64,000 bases of DNA from Sphingomonas sp. (GTDB lineage Bacteria > Pseudomonadota > Alphaproteobacteria > Sphingomonadales > Sphingomonadaceae): positions 992,001 to 1,056,000 of the forward strand of contig NZ_JAGIAM010000001.1 of NCBI RefSeq assembly GCF_017744835.1, given 5' to 3'. The stretch's first letter is position 1. Each line of letters begins with the position of its first letter. Made by a program: the position numbers and the translations under genes. Positions 53,593 to 62,205 of this stretch are shown here, piece after piece. The notes under the pieces are model-generated. The model was given only the letters and a program-made list of their open reading frames with translations. It did not search any database and was not told the DNA's origin.

Positions 53593-54291
53593 ATGCCCGA
53601 CCCCGCGCCGCTCCACATCGCCTTCCTGCTCTTTCCCGACGTCACCCAGCTCGACCTGACCGGCCCGGCGCAGGTGCTCTCGCGGCTGGGCAATGCCAGG
53701 CTCGACCTGGTCGCCGCCAGCCGCGATTCGGTGTCGACCGACGCGCAGTTCGCGCTCACTCCCACCGCGACCTTCGCCGACGTGCCGCGCACCGACATCC
53801 TGTGCGTGCCAGGCGGCTTCGGCACCGTCGCGGCGATGCAGGACGAGGCGACGCTCTCCTGGCTGCGGCAGGTGGGCGCGGGCGCCGAGTGGGTGACCAG
53901 CGTGTGCACCGGATCGCTGCTGCTCGCCGCTGCCGGGCTGCTCCGCGGCTATCGCGCCACGAGTCACTGGGCCTCGCGCGACCAGCTCGCCTTCTTCGGC
54001 GCCGAGCCGGTGGCCGAACGCGTGGTGTTCGACCGCAACCGCGTGACTGGAGGTGGCGTGACCGCGGGGATCGACTTCGCGCTGGCGCTGACCGCGGCCA
54101 TCCGGGGCGAGGAACATGCGCGGCTGGTCCAGCTCAGCCTGGAATATGACCCCGACCCGCCGTTCGACAGCGGATCGCCCGAGCGCGCCGATGCCGCGAC
54201 GCTCGCGCGCTATCATGCGATGGTCGAACGGTTCGCGCCGGGGCGGCGGGAGAAGGTGCAGGCGATCGCCAAGGGGCTGGGCTTCGGCTGA
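53593..54291 (+). CDS. DJ-1/PfpI family protein, isonitrile hydratase-like
   Basis: The 232-residue protein has the DJ-1 fold with the nucleophile elbow SVCTGSLLLAAAGLL (Cys near 106) and TSHWA, plus GPAQVLSRLGNARLDLV near the N-terminus. These match the cyclohexyl-isocyanide hydratase group; many members have other or unknown roles. GGAGG precedes the ATG. A 22-base repeat copy lies after its stop. Confidence 0.82.
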   Translation: MPDPAPLHIAFLLFPDVTQLDLTGPAQVLSRLGNARLDLVAASRDSVSTDAQFALTPTATFADVPRTDILCVPGGFGTVAAMQDEATLSWLRQVGAGAEWVTSVCTGSLLLAAAGLLRGYRATSHWASRDQLAFFGAEPVAERVVFDRNRVTGGGVTAGIDFALALTAAIRGEEHARLVQLSLEYDPDPPFDSGSPERADAATLARYHAMVERFAPGRREKVQAIAKGLGFG

Positions 54292-54313
54292 GCGGCGGAA
54301 GTGGACAGCCGCC

Positions 54314-54335
54314 GGAAGTGGACAAAGTGGACACC
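54314..54335. repeat. 22-base repeat, copy 2
   Basis: This copy matches 39150-39171 at 21 of 22 positions and shares the core GACAAAGTGGACACC. It lies between converging DJ-1 and udgX genes. A partial GGAAGTGGACA copy starts 17 bases before it. Confidence 0.65.
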
Positions 54336-54348
54336 CTCCCCCGGCTTT

Positions 54349-54957
54349 TCAGCGCGCCGCCTCGGCCGCGGCCTTCAGATCCGCGACGAAAGCGGCGAAC
54401 TCCTGCTCGGCGCGCGACCGGTCGGGCATGCGCAGCAGGAAGCTCGGGTGGATCGTCACCCAGCCGAGCCCGCCCTCGGCCAGCTCGAGCGCGCGGCCGC
54501 GCGTCGCGGTGATCGTCACGGCCTTGCCGAGCATCTGGCGTGCCGCAGTGGCGCCGAGCGCGACGGTCATCGCCGGGCGGACCAACTCGCGCTCATGCCC
54601 ATACCACCAGCGGCAGGCAGCGATCTCGCCGGCATTGGGTTTGGAATGGATGCGCCGCTTGCCGCGCCGCTCGAACTTGAAGTGCTTGACGGCATTGGTG
54701 ACATAGACCGCGGCGCGATCGATCCCCGCCTCGGCCACGGCGCGATCGAACATCTGCCCGGCGGGGCCGACGAAGGGGCGGCCGGCAAGGTCCTCCTGGT
54801 CGCCGGGCTGCTCGCCGACGAACATCATGCGGGCGTCGACCGGCCCCTCGCCGAACACCGTCTGGGTGCCGCATTTGTAGAGGTCGCAGCGCGTGCAGTC
54901 GCGCGCATCCTCGCGCAGCGCCGCCCAGGCCGCCGCGATGTTGCTGCCTTCAGCCAT
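54349..54957 (-). CDS. udgX: UdgX family uracil-DNA glycosylase
   Basis: UdgX enzymes remove uracil from DNA and form a covalent bond with the abasic site through a His. The 202-residue protein has the Fe-S cysteines CTRCDLYKC, the family motif GEQPGDQEDLAGRPFVGPAG, the UdgX-specific loop KRRIHSKP with the bonding His, and HPSFLLRM. All signature residues look intact. GGAGG precedes the ATG at 54957. It is downstream of the DUF6456 gene on the minus strand. Confidence 0.95.
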   Translation of the reverse strand: MAEGSNIAAAWAALREDARDCTRCDLYKCGTQTVFGEGPVDARMMFVGEQPGDQEDLAGRPFVGPAGQMFDRAVAEAGIDRAAVYVTNAVKHFKFERRGKRRIHSKPNAGEIAACRWWYGHERELVRPAMTVALGATAARQMLGKAVTITATRGRALELAEGGLGWVTIHPSFLLRMPDRSRAEQEFAAFVADLKAAAEAAR

Positions 54958-54995
54958 GCGTCCTCCAACGCAGCGAGGCGCCGAGCTTTCCACGC

Positions 54996-55463
54996 TCAGG
55001 CGAGGCCATAGTGATCGGCGAGGCGCGTCAGCGCGAAGCCGAGGACGAGCTTGGCGGCGCGGCTGGGCCAGCCGAGCGCCTTCTCGGCGGGGGTGAGCCC
55101 CTCGCCCGCGCAGACCACCCGCCAGAGGATGTCGGCGAGGCCAGGGCCAGCGGCGGCGACGGCGGCGTCGAAGCGGCGCTTGGCGGCGATCTGCGCGAGC
55201 GTGGGGTCGAGCGGTTCGGCCGGGCCCCGGCGTCCGCGCGCGGCGGGGGCGGAATCCCAGCGCACCGTCACTCGCGGCCCGAGCGACGCGGTCTCGTAAT
55301 CGGCGCGCAGCCGCTCGCCCGCCTCATACTGGCGCGCGTCGACCAGCCCGCGGGCGCGCAGCCACGCGAGCGGGGATTCGGCGAGGTTCACCGTCACGCT
55401 GCGCCGGCGGACCTGGCCCCCGGTGCCGGAGTCGAGCGGACGTTCGACGAGCTGCTGCCGCAT
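54996..55463 (-). CDS. DUF6456 domain protein
   Basis: The 155-residue protein has the DUF6456 pattern SPLAWLRARGLVDARQYEAG and LWRVVCAGEGLTPAEKALGW, with a helical basic C-terminus (AAKLVLGFALTRLADHYG). A DNA-binding or replication-related role is suspected for this family but not shown. AAGGAG precedes ATG 55463. It is divergent from the Xre-family gene and probably co-transcribed with udgX. Confidence 0.82.
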   Translation of the reverse strand: MRQQLVERPLDSGTGGQVRRRSVTVNLAESPLAWLRARGLVDARQYEAGERLRADYETASLGPRVTVRWDSAPAARGRRGPAEPLDPTLAQIAAKRRFDAAVAAAGPGLADILWRVVCAGEGLTPAEKALGWPSRAAKLVLGFALTRLADHYGLA

Positions 55464-55530
55464 GCAATGATCTCCTTTTGTTCTCACGACTCGCTCTTGC
55501 CATAAACGCCGGGTTGTAGGAAAGTGAAAA

Positions 55531-55543
55531 AACCGATTTGGTT
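55531..55543. promoter_or_regulatory. Inverted repeat AACC-N5-GGTT before the Xre gene
   Basis: The short repeat lies 13 bases before the Xre gene start and in the spacer shared with the divergent DUF6456 gene, a usual place for an autoregulatory operator. The arms are only 4 bases, so this is tentative. Confidence 0.3.
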
Positions 55544-55555
55544 AGGAGGGCGGCA

Positions 55556-56140
55556 ATGATCACGGCGATCCGGGAAGTGCGGCGCGCGAAGGGTATGACG
55601 CTGGAGGAAGTCGGGCGCCGCTGCGTGCCGCCGACCACGGCGCAGACGATCGGCCGGCTGGAGACGGGGACGCGCACCGTCTCGGTCGCTTGGCTCAACC
55701 GGATCGCGGCGGCGCTGGGGGTCGATGCGGCGGACCTGGTTCGGTTGCCCGAGCGGCCCGAGATCGCCGTCGCCGCAGTGCTCGACGGCGCCGGCGCCCA
55801 GGCTCCGCGCCGCGCGGCATCGGTGGTGCCGCCGCGCGCCGAGCCGGGGCTGGTCGCAGTGACCGTGACCGGCGGCATCGGCGACTATCGCGCGGGCGAT
55901 GAGATCTGGTGCGAGCGGCTGGCTCCCGAGGACTTCGGCCGCGCGCTCAACCGCGACGTGCTGGTCCCCCGCCCGGCGGGCCGCTTGCTGTTTGGCCGGC
56001 TGATCGGCCGCGAGGCGCCGGCGGGCGAGGAAGGCACGGGCAAGCTCCACCTGCTCCCGCTGGGCGGGGGGATGCGCCAGCAAGTGGTGGCGGACCCGGC
56101 GTGGATCGCGTTCGCGGTAAGGCTGGTGCGGGGGTTGTAG
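55556..56140 (+). CDS. Xre-family helix-turn-helix regulator
   Basis: The 194-residue protein has an N-terminal Xre domain (about 1-60) with IREVRRAKGMTLEEVGRRC, TAQTIGRLETG and WLNRIAAALGVD. The C-terminal part (about 85-194) is beta-rich, with GDEIWCERLAPEDFGRALNR, in the style of LexA/S24-like sensor domains but without an obvious Ser-Lys pair. GGAGGG precedes the ATG. Divergent from DUF6456 and udgX, it may control them. Confidence 0.85.
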   Translation: MITAIREVRRAKGMTLEEVGRRCVPPTTAQTIGRLETGTRTVSVAWLNRIAAALGVDAADLVRLPERPEIAVAAVLDGAGAQAPRRAASVVPPRAEPGLVAVTVTGGIGDYRAGDEIWCERLAPEDFGRALNRDVLVPRPAGRLLFGRLIGREAPAGEEGTGKLHLLPLGGGMRQQVVADPAWIAFAVRLVRGL

Positions 56141-56216
56141 GGCTTCGGCCGCCATCGCCCCAATAGGTGACGTTGACCGGAGAATCCTGCCCCGCCTCCT
56201 CACCAGAAGGACGAAG

Positions 56217-56867
56217 CTAAGTCCGCTCGCTGTTCGTGAACACCGCGAGCTGGTCGGCGAAGGCGCGCTGCCAGGCGGGGCGGGCTTCGGCCCGGGCGAT
56301 ATAGGCCTGGAGGCTCGGATAGTCGTGGAGGAGGTCCGAGCTCTCCAGCCGGCGCAGCGCGGTTACCATCAGCAGGTCGCCGGCGCTGAAGCTGCCGTCG
56401 AGCCATTCGCCGTCGCCGAGATGCGCGGCGAGCTGGTCGAGGCGCGTGCGGACACGGTCCTGGAGCATCGGCTGGCGCTCGGCGAACCAGCTCTTGTCGC
56501 GTTCGAGGATGGTGGCCAGCGAGAGCTCGAAGATCGGCGGCTCGACCGTGGTGAGCGCGGCGAACATCCAGGCGATGGAGCGGGCGCGGGCGTCGGGGTC
56601 CTCGGGGAGCAGGCCGGAGTGGCGCTCGGCGATGCGGAGCAGGATCGCGCCCGATTCGAACAGCGTGAGGCCGTCTTCCTCATAGGTGGGGATCTGGCCG
56701 AAGGGATTGCGCGCAAGGTGCTCGGGCGCCCTCAGTGCGACGAAGGAGAGCAGGCGCACGTCATAGGGCTGGCCGACTTCCTCGAGCGCCCAGCGCACGC
56801 GCATGTCGCGCGCGAGGCCCTGGCCGCGGTCGGGCGAGCGTTCGAAGGCTGTGATGGTGACGGTCAT
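56217..56867 (-). CDS. Glutathione S-transferase family protein
   Basis: The 216-residue protein has the thioredoxin-like N-terminal domain with MRVRWALEEVGQPYDVRLL and NPFGQIPTYEEDGLTLFES (the Ile-Pro and Glu-Ser glutathione contacts). A helical C-terminal domain with LDGSFSAGDLLMVTALRR follows. Substrate is unknown. GGAGG precedes the ATG. Confidence 0.9.
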   Translation of the reverse strand: MTVTITAFERSPDRGQGLARDMRVRWALEEVGQPYDVRLLSFVALRAPEHLARNPFGQIPTYEEDGLTLFESGAILLRIAERHSGLLPEDPDARARSIAWMFAALTTVEPPIFELSLATILERDKSWFAERQPMLQDRVRTRLDQLAAHLGDGEWLDGSFSAGDLLMVTALRRLESSDLLHDYPSLQAYIARAEARPAWQRAFADQLAVFTNSERT

Positions 56868-56980
56868 GGTGAACCTCCGGCTGGGGGAGGATGGCTCCTG
56901 AAGCGGCTGTTGGCAACTGCGTCGGGCCGCTTTCGAACACGGAGGGATACCGGTAGGACGGGAGGGAGCAGGAGGGGCGA

Positions 56981-58588
56981 TTGACCAGGCGATATGACGC
57001 GCTGATCGTCGGTGGCGGGCACAACGGGCTGGTGTGCGCCTTTTATCTCGCGCGCGCGGGGCTCAAGGTGCGCGTGCTCGAGCGGCGGCATGTCGTGGGC
57101 GGCGCGGCGGCGACCGAGGAATTCCATCCCGGCTTCCGCAACTCGACCGCGAGCTACACAGTGAGCCTGCTCCAGCCGCGCGTGATCGCGGACATGCGGC
57201 TTTACGATCACGGCTATCGCGTGGTCGAGCGGCCGATCGCCAATTTCCTGCCCTTCGCCGACGATTATCTGAAGCTCGGCGGGGGCACGGCGCGGACGCA
57301 GGCCGAGTTCGCCCGGTTCAGCGCGCACGACGCCGCGGCGCTCCCGGCCTATGAGGCGGCGCTGGGCCGCATCGCCGACGTGCTGCGCGACCTGGCGCTG
57401 CGGACTCCGCCCAACGCCGGCGGCGGGCTGCGGGCGCTGCTGGCCGCAGCCGGGCAGGGGCGGCGGGTAGCGGGGCTGGCGCTGGAGGCGCAGCGCGACC
57501 TGCTCGCGCTGTTCACGCGGAGCGCGCGCGACTTCCTCGACGGCTGGTTCGAGGACGACCGGATCAAGAGCGCTTTCGCCTTCGATGCCGTGGTGGGCAA
57601 TTATGCCGGCGTGAGCACGCCGGGATCGGCTTATGTGCTGCTCCACCATGTCTTCGGCGAAGTGAACAGGAAGAAGGGCGCCTGGGGGCATGCGATCGGC
57701 GGGATGGGCGCGATCACGCAGGCGATGGCGCGCGCGTGCGAGGCAGCGGGGGTGGAGATCAGCCTGGAGGCGCCGGTCGCGCGCGTGCTGGTCGACGGCG
57801 GCAGGGCTGCGGGCGTGCGGCTGGAGAGCGGCGAGGAGATCGCGGCGCCCGTGGTGGCAGCGAATGTCGGGCCGCTGCTGCTCTATCGCGCGCTGGTGGC
57901 GGAGGCGGACCTTTCGCCCGAATTCCGGCGGCGTATCGCGGGGTTCAAGGCGGCATCGGGGAGCTTCCGGATGAACGTGGCGCTCTCCGAGCTGCCCGAT
58001 TTCGCCGTGCTGCCAGGCAAGGCACAGGCCGAACATCACGGCGCGGGAATCATTATCGCGCCGGGGCTCGACTATATGGACCGCGCCTTTGACGATGCGC
58101 GCGCCTTCGGCTGGTCGCGGCAGCCGATCGTCGAGATGACGATCCCCTCGACTCTCGACGACAGCCTCGCGCCGCCGGGCGCGCATGTCGCGAACCTCTT
58201 CTGCCAGCAGTTCGCGCCCGAGCTGCCCGGCGGACGGAGCTGGGACGATGCGCGCGAGGAAGCGGCGGATACGATCATCGATACGGTGACGGCGCATGCG
58301 CCCAACTTCAGGGCGTCGGTGATCGCGCGGCAGATCCACTCGCCGCTCGACCTCGAGCGCAAGTTCGGACTGATCGGCGGCGACATCTTCCACGGGCGCA
58401 TGTCGCTCGACCAGCTCTGGGCGGCGCGGCCCGTGCTGGGGCACGGCGATTATCGCGCGCCCATCGATGGGCTCTACATGTGCGGATCGGGGACGCATCC
58501 GGGCGGCGGCGTGACGGGGGCGCCGGGACATAACGCCGCGCGGGAGATCCTGCGCGACCGGAGTCTTTGGAGCCGCTGGCTTCGCTGA
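56981..58588 (+). CDS. FAD-dependent oxidoreductase, phytoene desaturase/PYROXD2-like
   Basis: The 535-residue protein has the FAD-binding DALIVGGGHNGLVCAFYLAR and LKVRVLERRHVVGGAAATEE at the N-terminus. A C-terminal GLYMCGSGTHPGGGVTGAPG matches CrtI-like enzymes of the PYROXD2 branch. No carotenoid genes are adjacent, so the substrate is open. It starts on TTG with AGGAGGGG 4 bases upstream. It is convergent with the DUF2147 gene. Confidence 0.87.
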   Translation: MTRRYDALIVGGGHNGLVCAFYLARAGLKVRVLERRHVVGGAAATEEFHPGFRNSTASYTVSLLQPRVIADMRLYDHGYRVVERPIANFLPFADDYLKLGGGTARTQAEFARFSAHDAAALPAYEAALGRIADVLRDLALRTPPNAGGGLRALLAAAGQGRRVAGLALEAQRDLLALFTRSARDFLDGWFEDDRIKSAFAFDAVVGNYAGVSTPGSAYVLLHHVFGEVNRKKGAWGHAIGGMGAITQAMARACEAAGVEISLEAPVARVLVDGGRAAGVRLESGEEIAAPVVAANVGPLLLYRALVAEADLSPEFRRRIAGFKAASGSFRMNVALSELPDFAVLPGKAQAEHHGAGIIIAPGLDYMDRAFDDARAFGWSRQPIVEMTIPSTLDDSLAPPGAHVANLFCQQFAPELPGGRSWDDAREEAADTIIDTVTAHAPNFRASVIARQIHSPLDLERKFGLIGGDIFHGRMSLDQLWAARPVLGHGDYRAPIDGLYMCGSGTHPGGGVTGAPGHNAAREILRDRSLWSRWLR

Positions 58589-58607
58589 AGCGAAGGCTCC
58601 TATCGCG

Positions 58608-59018
58608 CTATCTGATCCGCGTGAGCGTCTGGGACCTGCAGATCACGCCGCCGAGCGCGCAGCCGGTGCCCTTCACGGTGTTGGCGTCGAGCACCACCAC
58701 CGTGCCTGAGAAGGTCCGGTTGAGGTCGGGGACGAAGACCCTGCCTCGCCAGCGGCCCCTTCGATCCTTGCGGAAGTCGCGGAACAGGTCGAGCCCGACG
58801 AGGTTGGGCGTGCCGCCCCTGCGCGCGTCGGCGATGGCTTTGGCGCTGGCCCAGACGACCTTGCCGCACATCGAAGCGCCGCAGCGACGCGCCTGGATGT
58901 GCACGCTGCTGCTGTTGTTCCGCCACGTGCCGAACGTGCCGTCGCCACTCTGGGCGAATGCGCTCGCGCCCGCCACCAGCAATGGCGCGAGCAGCAGCGT
59001 TCGAATCAAAGATCGCAT
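58608..59018 (-). CDS. DUF2147 secreted protein
   Basis: The 136-residue protein has a signal peptide (to about 23, ...AGASAFAQ). The DUF2147 pattern follows: FGTWRNNSSSVHIQARRCGA near the start, NLVGLDLFRDFRKD, and GVICRSQTLTRI at the end. Four Cys residues could form disulfides. Function is unknown. AGGGA lies upstream of ATG 59018. It is divergent from the sulfatase-fold gene with two palindromes in between. Confidence 0.88.
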   Translation of the reverse strand: MRSLIRTLLLAPLLVAGASAFAQSGDGTFGTWRNNSSSVHIQARRCGASMCGKVVWASAKAIADARRGGTPNLVGLDLFRDFRKDRRGRWRGRVFVPDLNRTFSGTVVVLDANTVKGTGCALGGVICRSQTLTRIR

Positions 59019-59066
59019 CTCGATTCCCTCGCGGCAGGCTCCATCGTTCGTCGGCGGAATATACGC

Positions 59067-59082
59067 CATTCCGGCCGGAATG
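59067..59082. promoter_or_regulatory. Perfect 16-base palindrome upstream of the DUF2147 gene
   Basis: CATTCCGGCCGGAATG is self-complementary and lies 49 bases before the DUF2147 ATG, a likely operator distance. Confidence 0.4.
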
Positions 59083-59184
59083 CACAGACAGCGGGGATCA
59101 TGGAGAATGTGGCTGACGGGCGACGGCGCGTTCCGCGGGTTCATCCGGCGGTGCGCTATACTGAACGGCGCAGAAACCAATTCT

Positions 59185-59200
59185 TATCCGATACCGGATA
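59185..59200. promoter_or_regulatory. Inverted repeat TATCCG-N4-CGGATA upstream of the sulfatase-fold gene
   Basis: Perfect 6-base arms lie 30 bases before the ATG at 59231. It could bind a regulator of that gene. Confidence 0.4.
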
Positions 59201-59230
59201 GCGTGCGGCGCAACGATCCCGGGGGCCACG

Positions 59231-60616
59231 ATGCGCGCCGCTTTACTTCCGATGCAGATCAAGTCGCGGTTCGAGGCGGCCGGACCGCTGGCCAACTGGA
59301 TCCTGTGCTGGGTGCTGCTGCCCAACATCAGCTTCTGGCTGCTGTGGATCATCGGCGGGCCGCCGCGCGTGTTCCAGGTGCTCGTCACCGGGACGGTGGG
59401 GCTGGGGGTGCACCGCGCGCCCTTCGCCGTGAAGTTCGCCGCCTTCGTGGCGGCGCTGGTGGTGTCGGTGCTCACCTATATCAGCGGCATCTTCAACCTC
59501 GACCCGACCTCGCTCGTGGCGGCGATCCAGTTCGCGTCCGAGCTCCACCCGACTGCATCGCCCGAATATCTGGTGGCGATGCTGGCGCTGCTCGCGACAC
59601 TGGTGGGGGCGTGGCGCGCCCTGCGCCGGCCGACCGTGCTCGACGATCCGCGCAGCCTGCTGATCGCCTTCGCGCTGGTGATGCTCGCGGCGGGTGCCGA
59701 ATATGGGCTCGCGCCGAGCAACCCCGGCTCGTACACGCGCTTCGCCGAGCCGGGGGCGGCCTTCACTTCGGCCGTCGGCGAGAGCGGCTTCGAGAGCGCG
59801 GCGGGCGACCGGCGCCATTTGCTGCTGATCATGTCGGAGGCGATGGGCGCGCCCGCGGACCCGGTGCTGCGCCGCAAGCTGATCGACATCTGGGCGCGGC
59901 CCGAGGTGCGGCGACTCTATGACGTGACCAGCGGCGATACGCTCTATTACGGCTCGACCACCAGCGGCGAGATGCGCGAGCTGTGCGGCCGCTGGGGCGA
60001 CTATCCCGAAGTGCTGGACAAGGCCGACAACGGCTGCCTGCCCGCGCGGCTGGCGCGGCGCGGCTATCACACCCAGGCGTGGCACAGCTTCGAGGGCAGC
60101 TTCTTCCAGCGGTCGCGCTGGTACCCGCACATCGGTTTCGCGGAGATGCGCTTCGGCGAGCGGCTGCGCGCCGACGGGGCGGAGGGGTGCCCAGGCGTGT
60201 TTCCGGGGGCGTGCGACCGCGACGTGCCGGCGCAACTCTCCGAGACGCTGCGGCAGGCGCGCACGCCGCAGTTCCTCTACTGGCTGACGGTCAACTCGCA
60301 TCTGCCGGTGGCCAGGAACGCGCAACTCGGCACCGCCGACTGCGAGCGCTTCGATCCCGCGATAGAGGCGGACAATCCGATGGCGTGCCGGATCTTCGAG
60401 CTGTTCGACCGCAACGGCCGGGCGCTGGCGAAGGAGATCACCCGGCCCGACTTCCCGATCGCCGACATCCTGATCACGGGCGATCACATCCCGCCCTTCT
60501 TCAACCGGCACCAGCGCGAGCAGTTCCTGCCCGATCGCGTGCCGTGGATCCGCTTGCACCGCAAGGCGCCTGTGGGCCCGACCGGCGAAGCGCCGCTGCC
60601 GGCTCCAGCCAGCTAG
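59231..60616 (+). CDS. Sulfatase-fold membrane transferase (phosphoethanolamine transferase-like)
   Basis: The 461-residue protein has four to five N-terminal membrane segments (to about residue 165). A periplasmic alkaline-phosphatase-like domain follows, with HLLLIMSEAMGAP (metal Glu), YYGSTTSGEMRELCG (likely Thr/Ser nucleophile) and ITGDHIPPFF (metal Asp-His). Such enzymes transfer phosphoethanolamine or glycerol phosphate to lipids or glycans. The substrate is not known here. It follows two palindromic sites. Confidence 0.8.
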   Translation: MRAALLPMQIKSRFEAAGPLANWILCWVLLPNISFWLLWIIGGPPRVFQVLVTGTVGLGVHRAPFAVKFAAFVAALVVSVLTYISGIFNLDPTSLVAAIQFASELHPTASPEYLVAMLALLATLVGAWRALRRPTVLDDPRSLLIAFALVMLAAGAEYGLAPSNPGSYTRFAEPGAAFTSAVGESGFESAAGDRRHLLLIMSEAMGAPADPVLRRKLIDIWARPEVRRLYDVTSGDTLYYGSTTSGEMRELCGRWGDYPEVLDKADNGCLPARLARRGYHTQAWHSFEGSFFQRSRWYPHIGFAEMRFGERLRADGAEGCPGVFPGACDRDVPAQLSETLRQARTPQFLYWLTVNSHLPVARNAQLGTADCERFDPAIEADNPMACRIFELFDRNGRALAKEITRPDFPIADILITGDHIPPFFNRHQREQFLPDRVPWIRLHRKAPVGPTGEAPLPAPAS

Positions 60617-60723
60617 CGCCTGCGGAGAGGCGCAGCGCCGGCCTTTTTCATGGCGCCGGTGTTTGCGACTCGGTCGAATGCGCGCATGATCGGATCCGTC
60701 CCTCCAGCCGAAAGGAGCAGGCG

Positions 60724-61191
60724 ATGATCGTTGAAGACATTGGGCCCGCGCCGCAAAGCTTCGATCTCGAGCAGGCGACGCGCGAGAATCAGGACTATCG
60801 AGCCGTCGCGTGGAGCGGCCGCTATCTGCAGGTAACGCTGATGTCGATCCCGGCGGGCGAAGACATCGGGCTGGAAATGCATCCCGATACCGACCAGTTC
60901 CTCCGGCTCGATGCTGGCCGGGGCCGCGCCCAGATAGGAACCGCCAAGGACGATCTCGCCTTCGACAGGGAAGTGTCCGACGGCTGGTGCGTGCTGATCC
61001 CGGCAGGCATGTGGCACAACGTCACCAACATCGGCGACGAGCCGATGCAGCTCTATGCCGTCTACGCTCCCGCGCACCATAAGCCCGGCAAGATCCACAG
61101 GACCGCATCCGACGCCGCTGCCGACGTCGACGACGAGCCGGCGGAATGGTCGGTCCAGCCGGGCAAGGCGCGCGAGGACCAGCACGCCTAG
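60724..61191 (+). CDS. Cupin domain protein
   Basis: The 155-residue protein has the cupin pattern SIPAGEDIGLEMHPDTDQFL, then WCVLIPAGMWHNVTNIGDEPM and LYAVYAPAHHKPG. The metal site seems to use HxD and a later His. The basic C-terminal tail mentions no further domain. AAAGGAG precedes ATG 60724. Role unknown. Confidence 0.83.
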   Translation: MIVEDIGPAPQSFDLEQATRENQDYRAVAWSGRYLQVTLMSIPAGEDIGLEMHPDTDQFLRLDAGRGRAQIGTAKDDLAFDREVSDGWCVLIPAGMWHNVTNIGDEPMQLYAVYAPAHHKPGKIHRTASDAAADVDDEPAEWSVQPGKAREDQHA

Positions 61192-61215
61192 GCAGAGCCG
61201 ATGAAGCCGGAGACG

Positions 61216-61291
61216 TGGTGGGCGCTGACGGGCTCGAACCGCCGACCCTCTCGGTGTAAACGAGATGCTCTACCAACTGAGCTAAGCGCCC
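61216..61291 (-). tRNA. tRNA-Val (anticodon TAC)
   Basis: The minus strand folds into a full cloverleaf: acceptor GGGCGCT/AGCGCCC, D-arm GCTC/GAGC, anticodon stem TCTCG/CGAGA with loop TTTACAC, a TTCGAGC T-loop, and an encoded CCA. The anticodon TAC reads valine GTA codons. It is 76 bases long with no intron, between the cupin gene and the aldose epimerase gene. Confidence 0.97.
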
Positions 61292-61334
61292 GGCGCATGG
61301 CCGTGCGGGGTTTCTAGGGGTTTTGGCCCCGGGG

Positions 61335-62201
61335 TCAATCGGTGGCGAGCGTCACCTGCATCGCGAAGCTGCGCGATTCGCCGGGGGCGAGGCGGAGCAT
61401 GCCGGGCTTGTCCCAGATCTCGCCGTCGAAGCCGATGGGGTCGGCATGGCCCTGCCAGGGCTCGACGCAGAGGAAGCGCGCGCCGGGCTTGGTCCAGAGC
61501 GCGAGCGTGGGCATGTCTGGAAAGGCGATGTCGAGATGTGGGCCGATTGGCGTGCCGTAGCGGAGCGCGCGGCTGGCGGGGTGCTGCCAGACGAGGGCGT
61601 CGGCGGTGAACAGATCGTCGCGGAGGGACAGGGTGCGGCCCTCGACCGGGGTTGGGCGGTCGGCGGGGCCGAGTAGGCCTGCCTCGATCCGGTTGAGCGG
61701 CGAGGGCTCGGGCTCGGCGAAGGTGATGCGGTGGTCCTCCTTCGCGCCATCATAGGGGAGCGGCCAGGCGAAGGCGGGGTGGAAGCCGAAGCTGACGGGC
61801 ATGTCGCGATCGCCCGCGTTGGTGGCGGTGATCTCGATCGCCAGCGTCGCGCCGGCGAGCGTGTAGGCGGCATCGAGCGTGAATTCGAACGGATAGGCGG
61901 CGCGCGTCTCGTCATTGGCGGCGAGGCGCAGCACGGCGCGCGACGGGCTCTGCTCGACCGCCGCGAAGGGCTGGCGACGGGCGAAGCCGTGCTGGGGCAG
62001 CGGATAGTCGCGGCCGTCGAGGCGGTAGCGATCCCCCGCCAGACGCCCGACGATCGGGAAGAGCAGGGGGGCGCGGCCCGACCAAAAGGTCGGGTCGGCG
62101 TCGGTCATCAGCTCGCGGCCCTGCGCGTCGCGGAGGTGGCTGAGCTCGGCGCCGAACGGGTTGATCGAGGCCGAGAGGGTCTCGCTGGCGATCTCGATCA
62201 T
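61335..62201 (-). CDS. Aldose 1-epimerase family protein
   Basis: The 288-residue beta-sandwich protein has the galactose-mutarotase pattern: INPFGAELSHLRDAQGRELM at the N-terminus, RAPLLFPIVGRLAGDRYRLD, the catalytic His in FGFHPAFAWPLP, and EPWQGHADPIGF. It is of the LacX/YeaD-like subgroup. It starts 5 bases from the end of the SDR gene and is likely co-transcribed with it. Confidence 0.88.
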   Translation of the reverse strand: MIEIASETLSASINPFGAELSHLRDAQGRELMTDADPTFWSGRAPLLFPIVGRLAGDRYRLDGRDYPLPQHGFARRQPFAAVEQSPSRAVLRLAANDETRAAYPFEFTLDAAYTLAGATLAIEITATNAGDRDMPVSFGFHPAFAWPLPYDGAKEDHRITFAEPEPSPLNRIEAGLLGPADRPTPVEGRTLSLRDDLFTADALVWQHPASRALRYGTPIGPHLDIAFPDMPTLALWTKPGARFLCVEPWQGHADPIGFDGEIWDKPGMLRLAPGESRSFAMQVTLATD

Positions 62202-62205
62202 CGCC

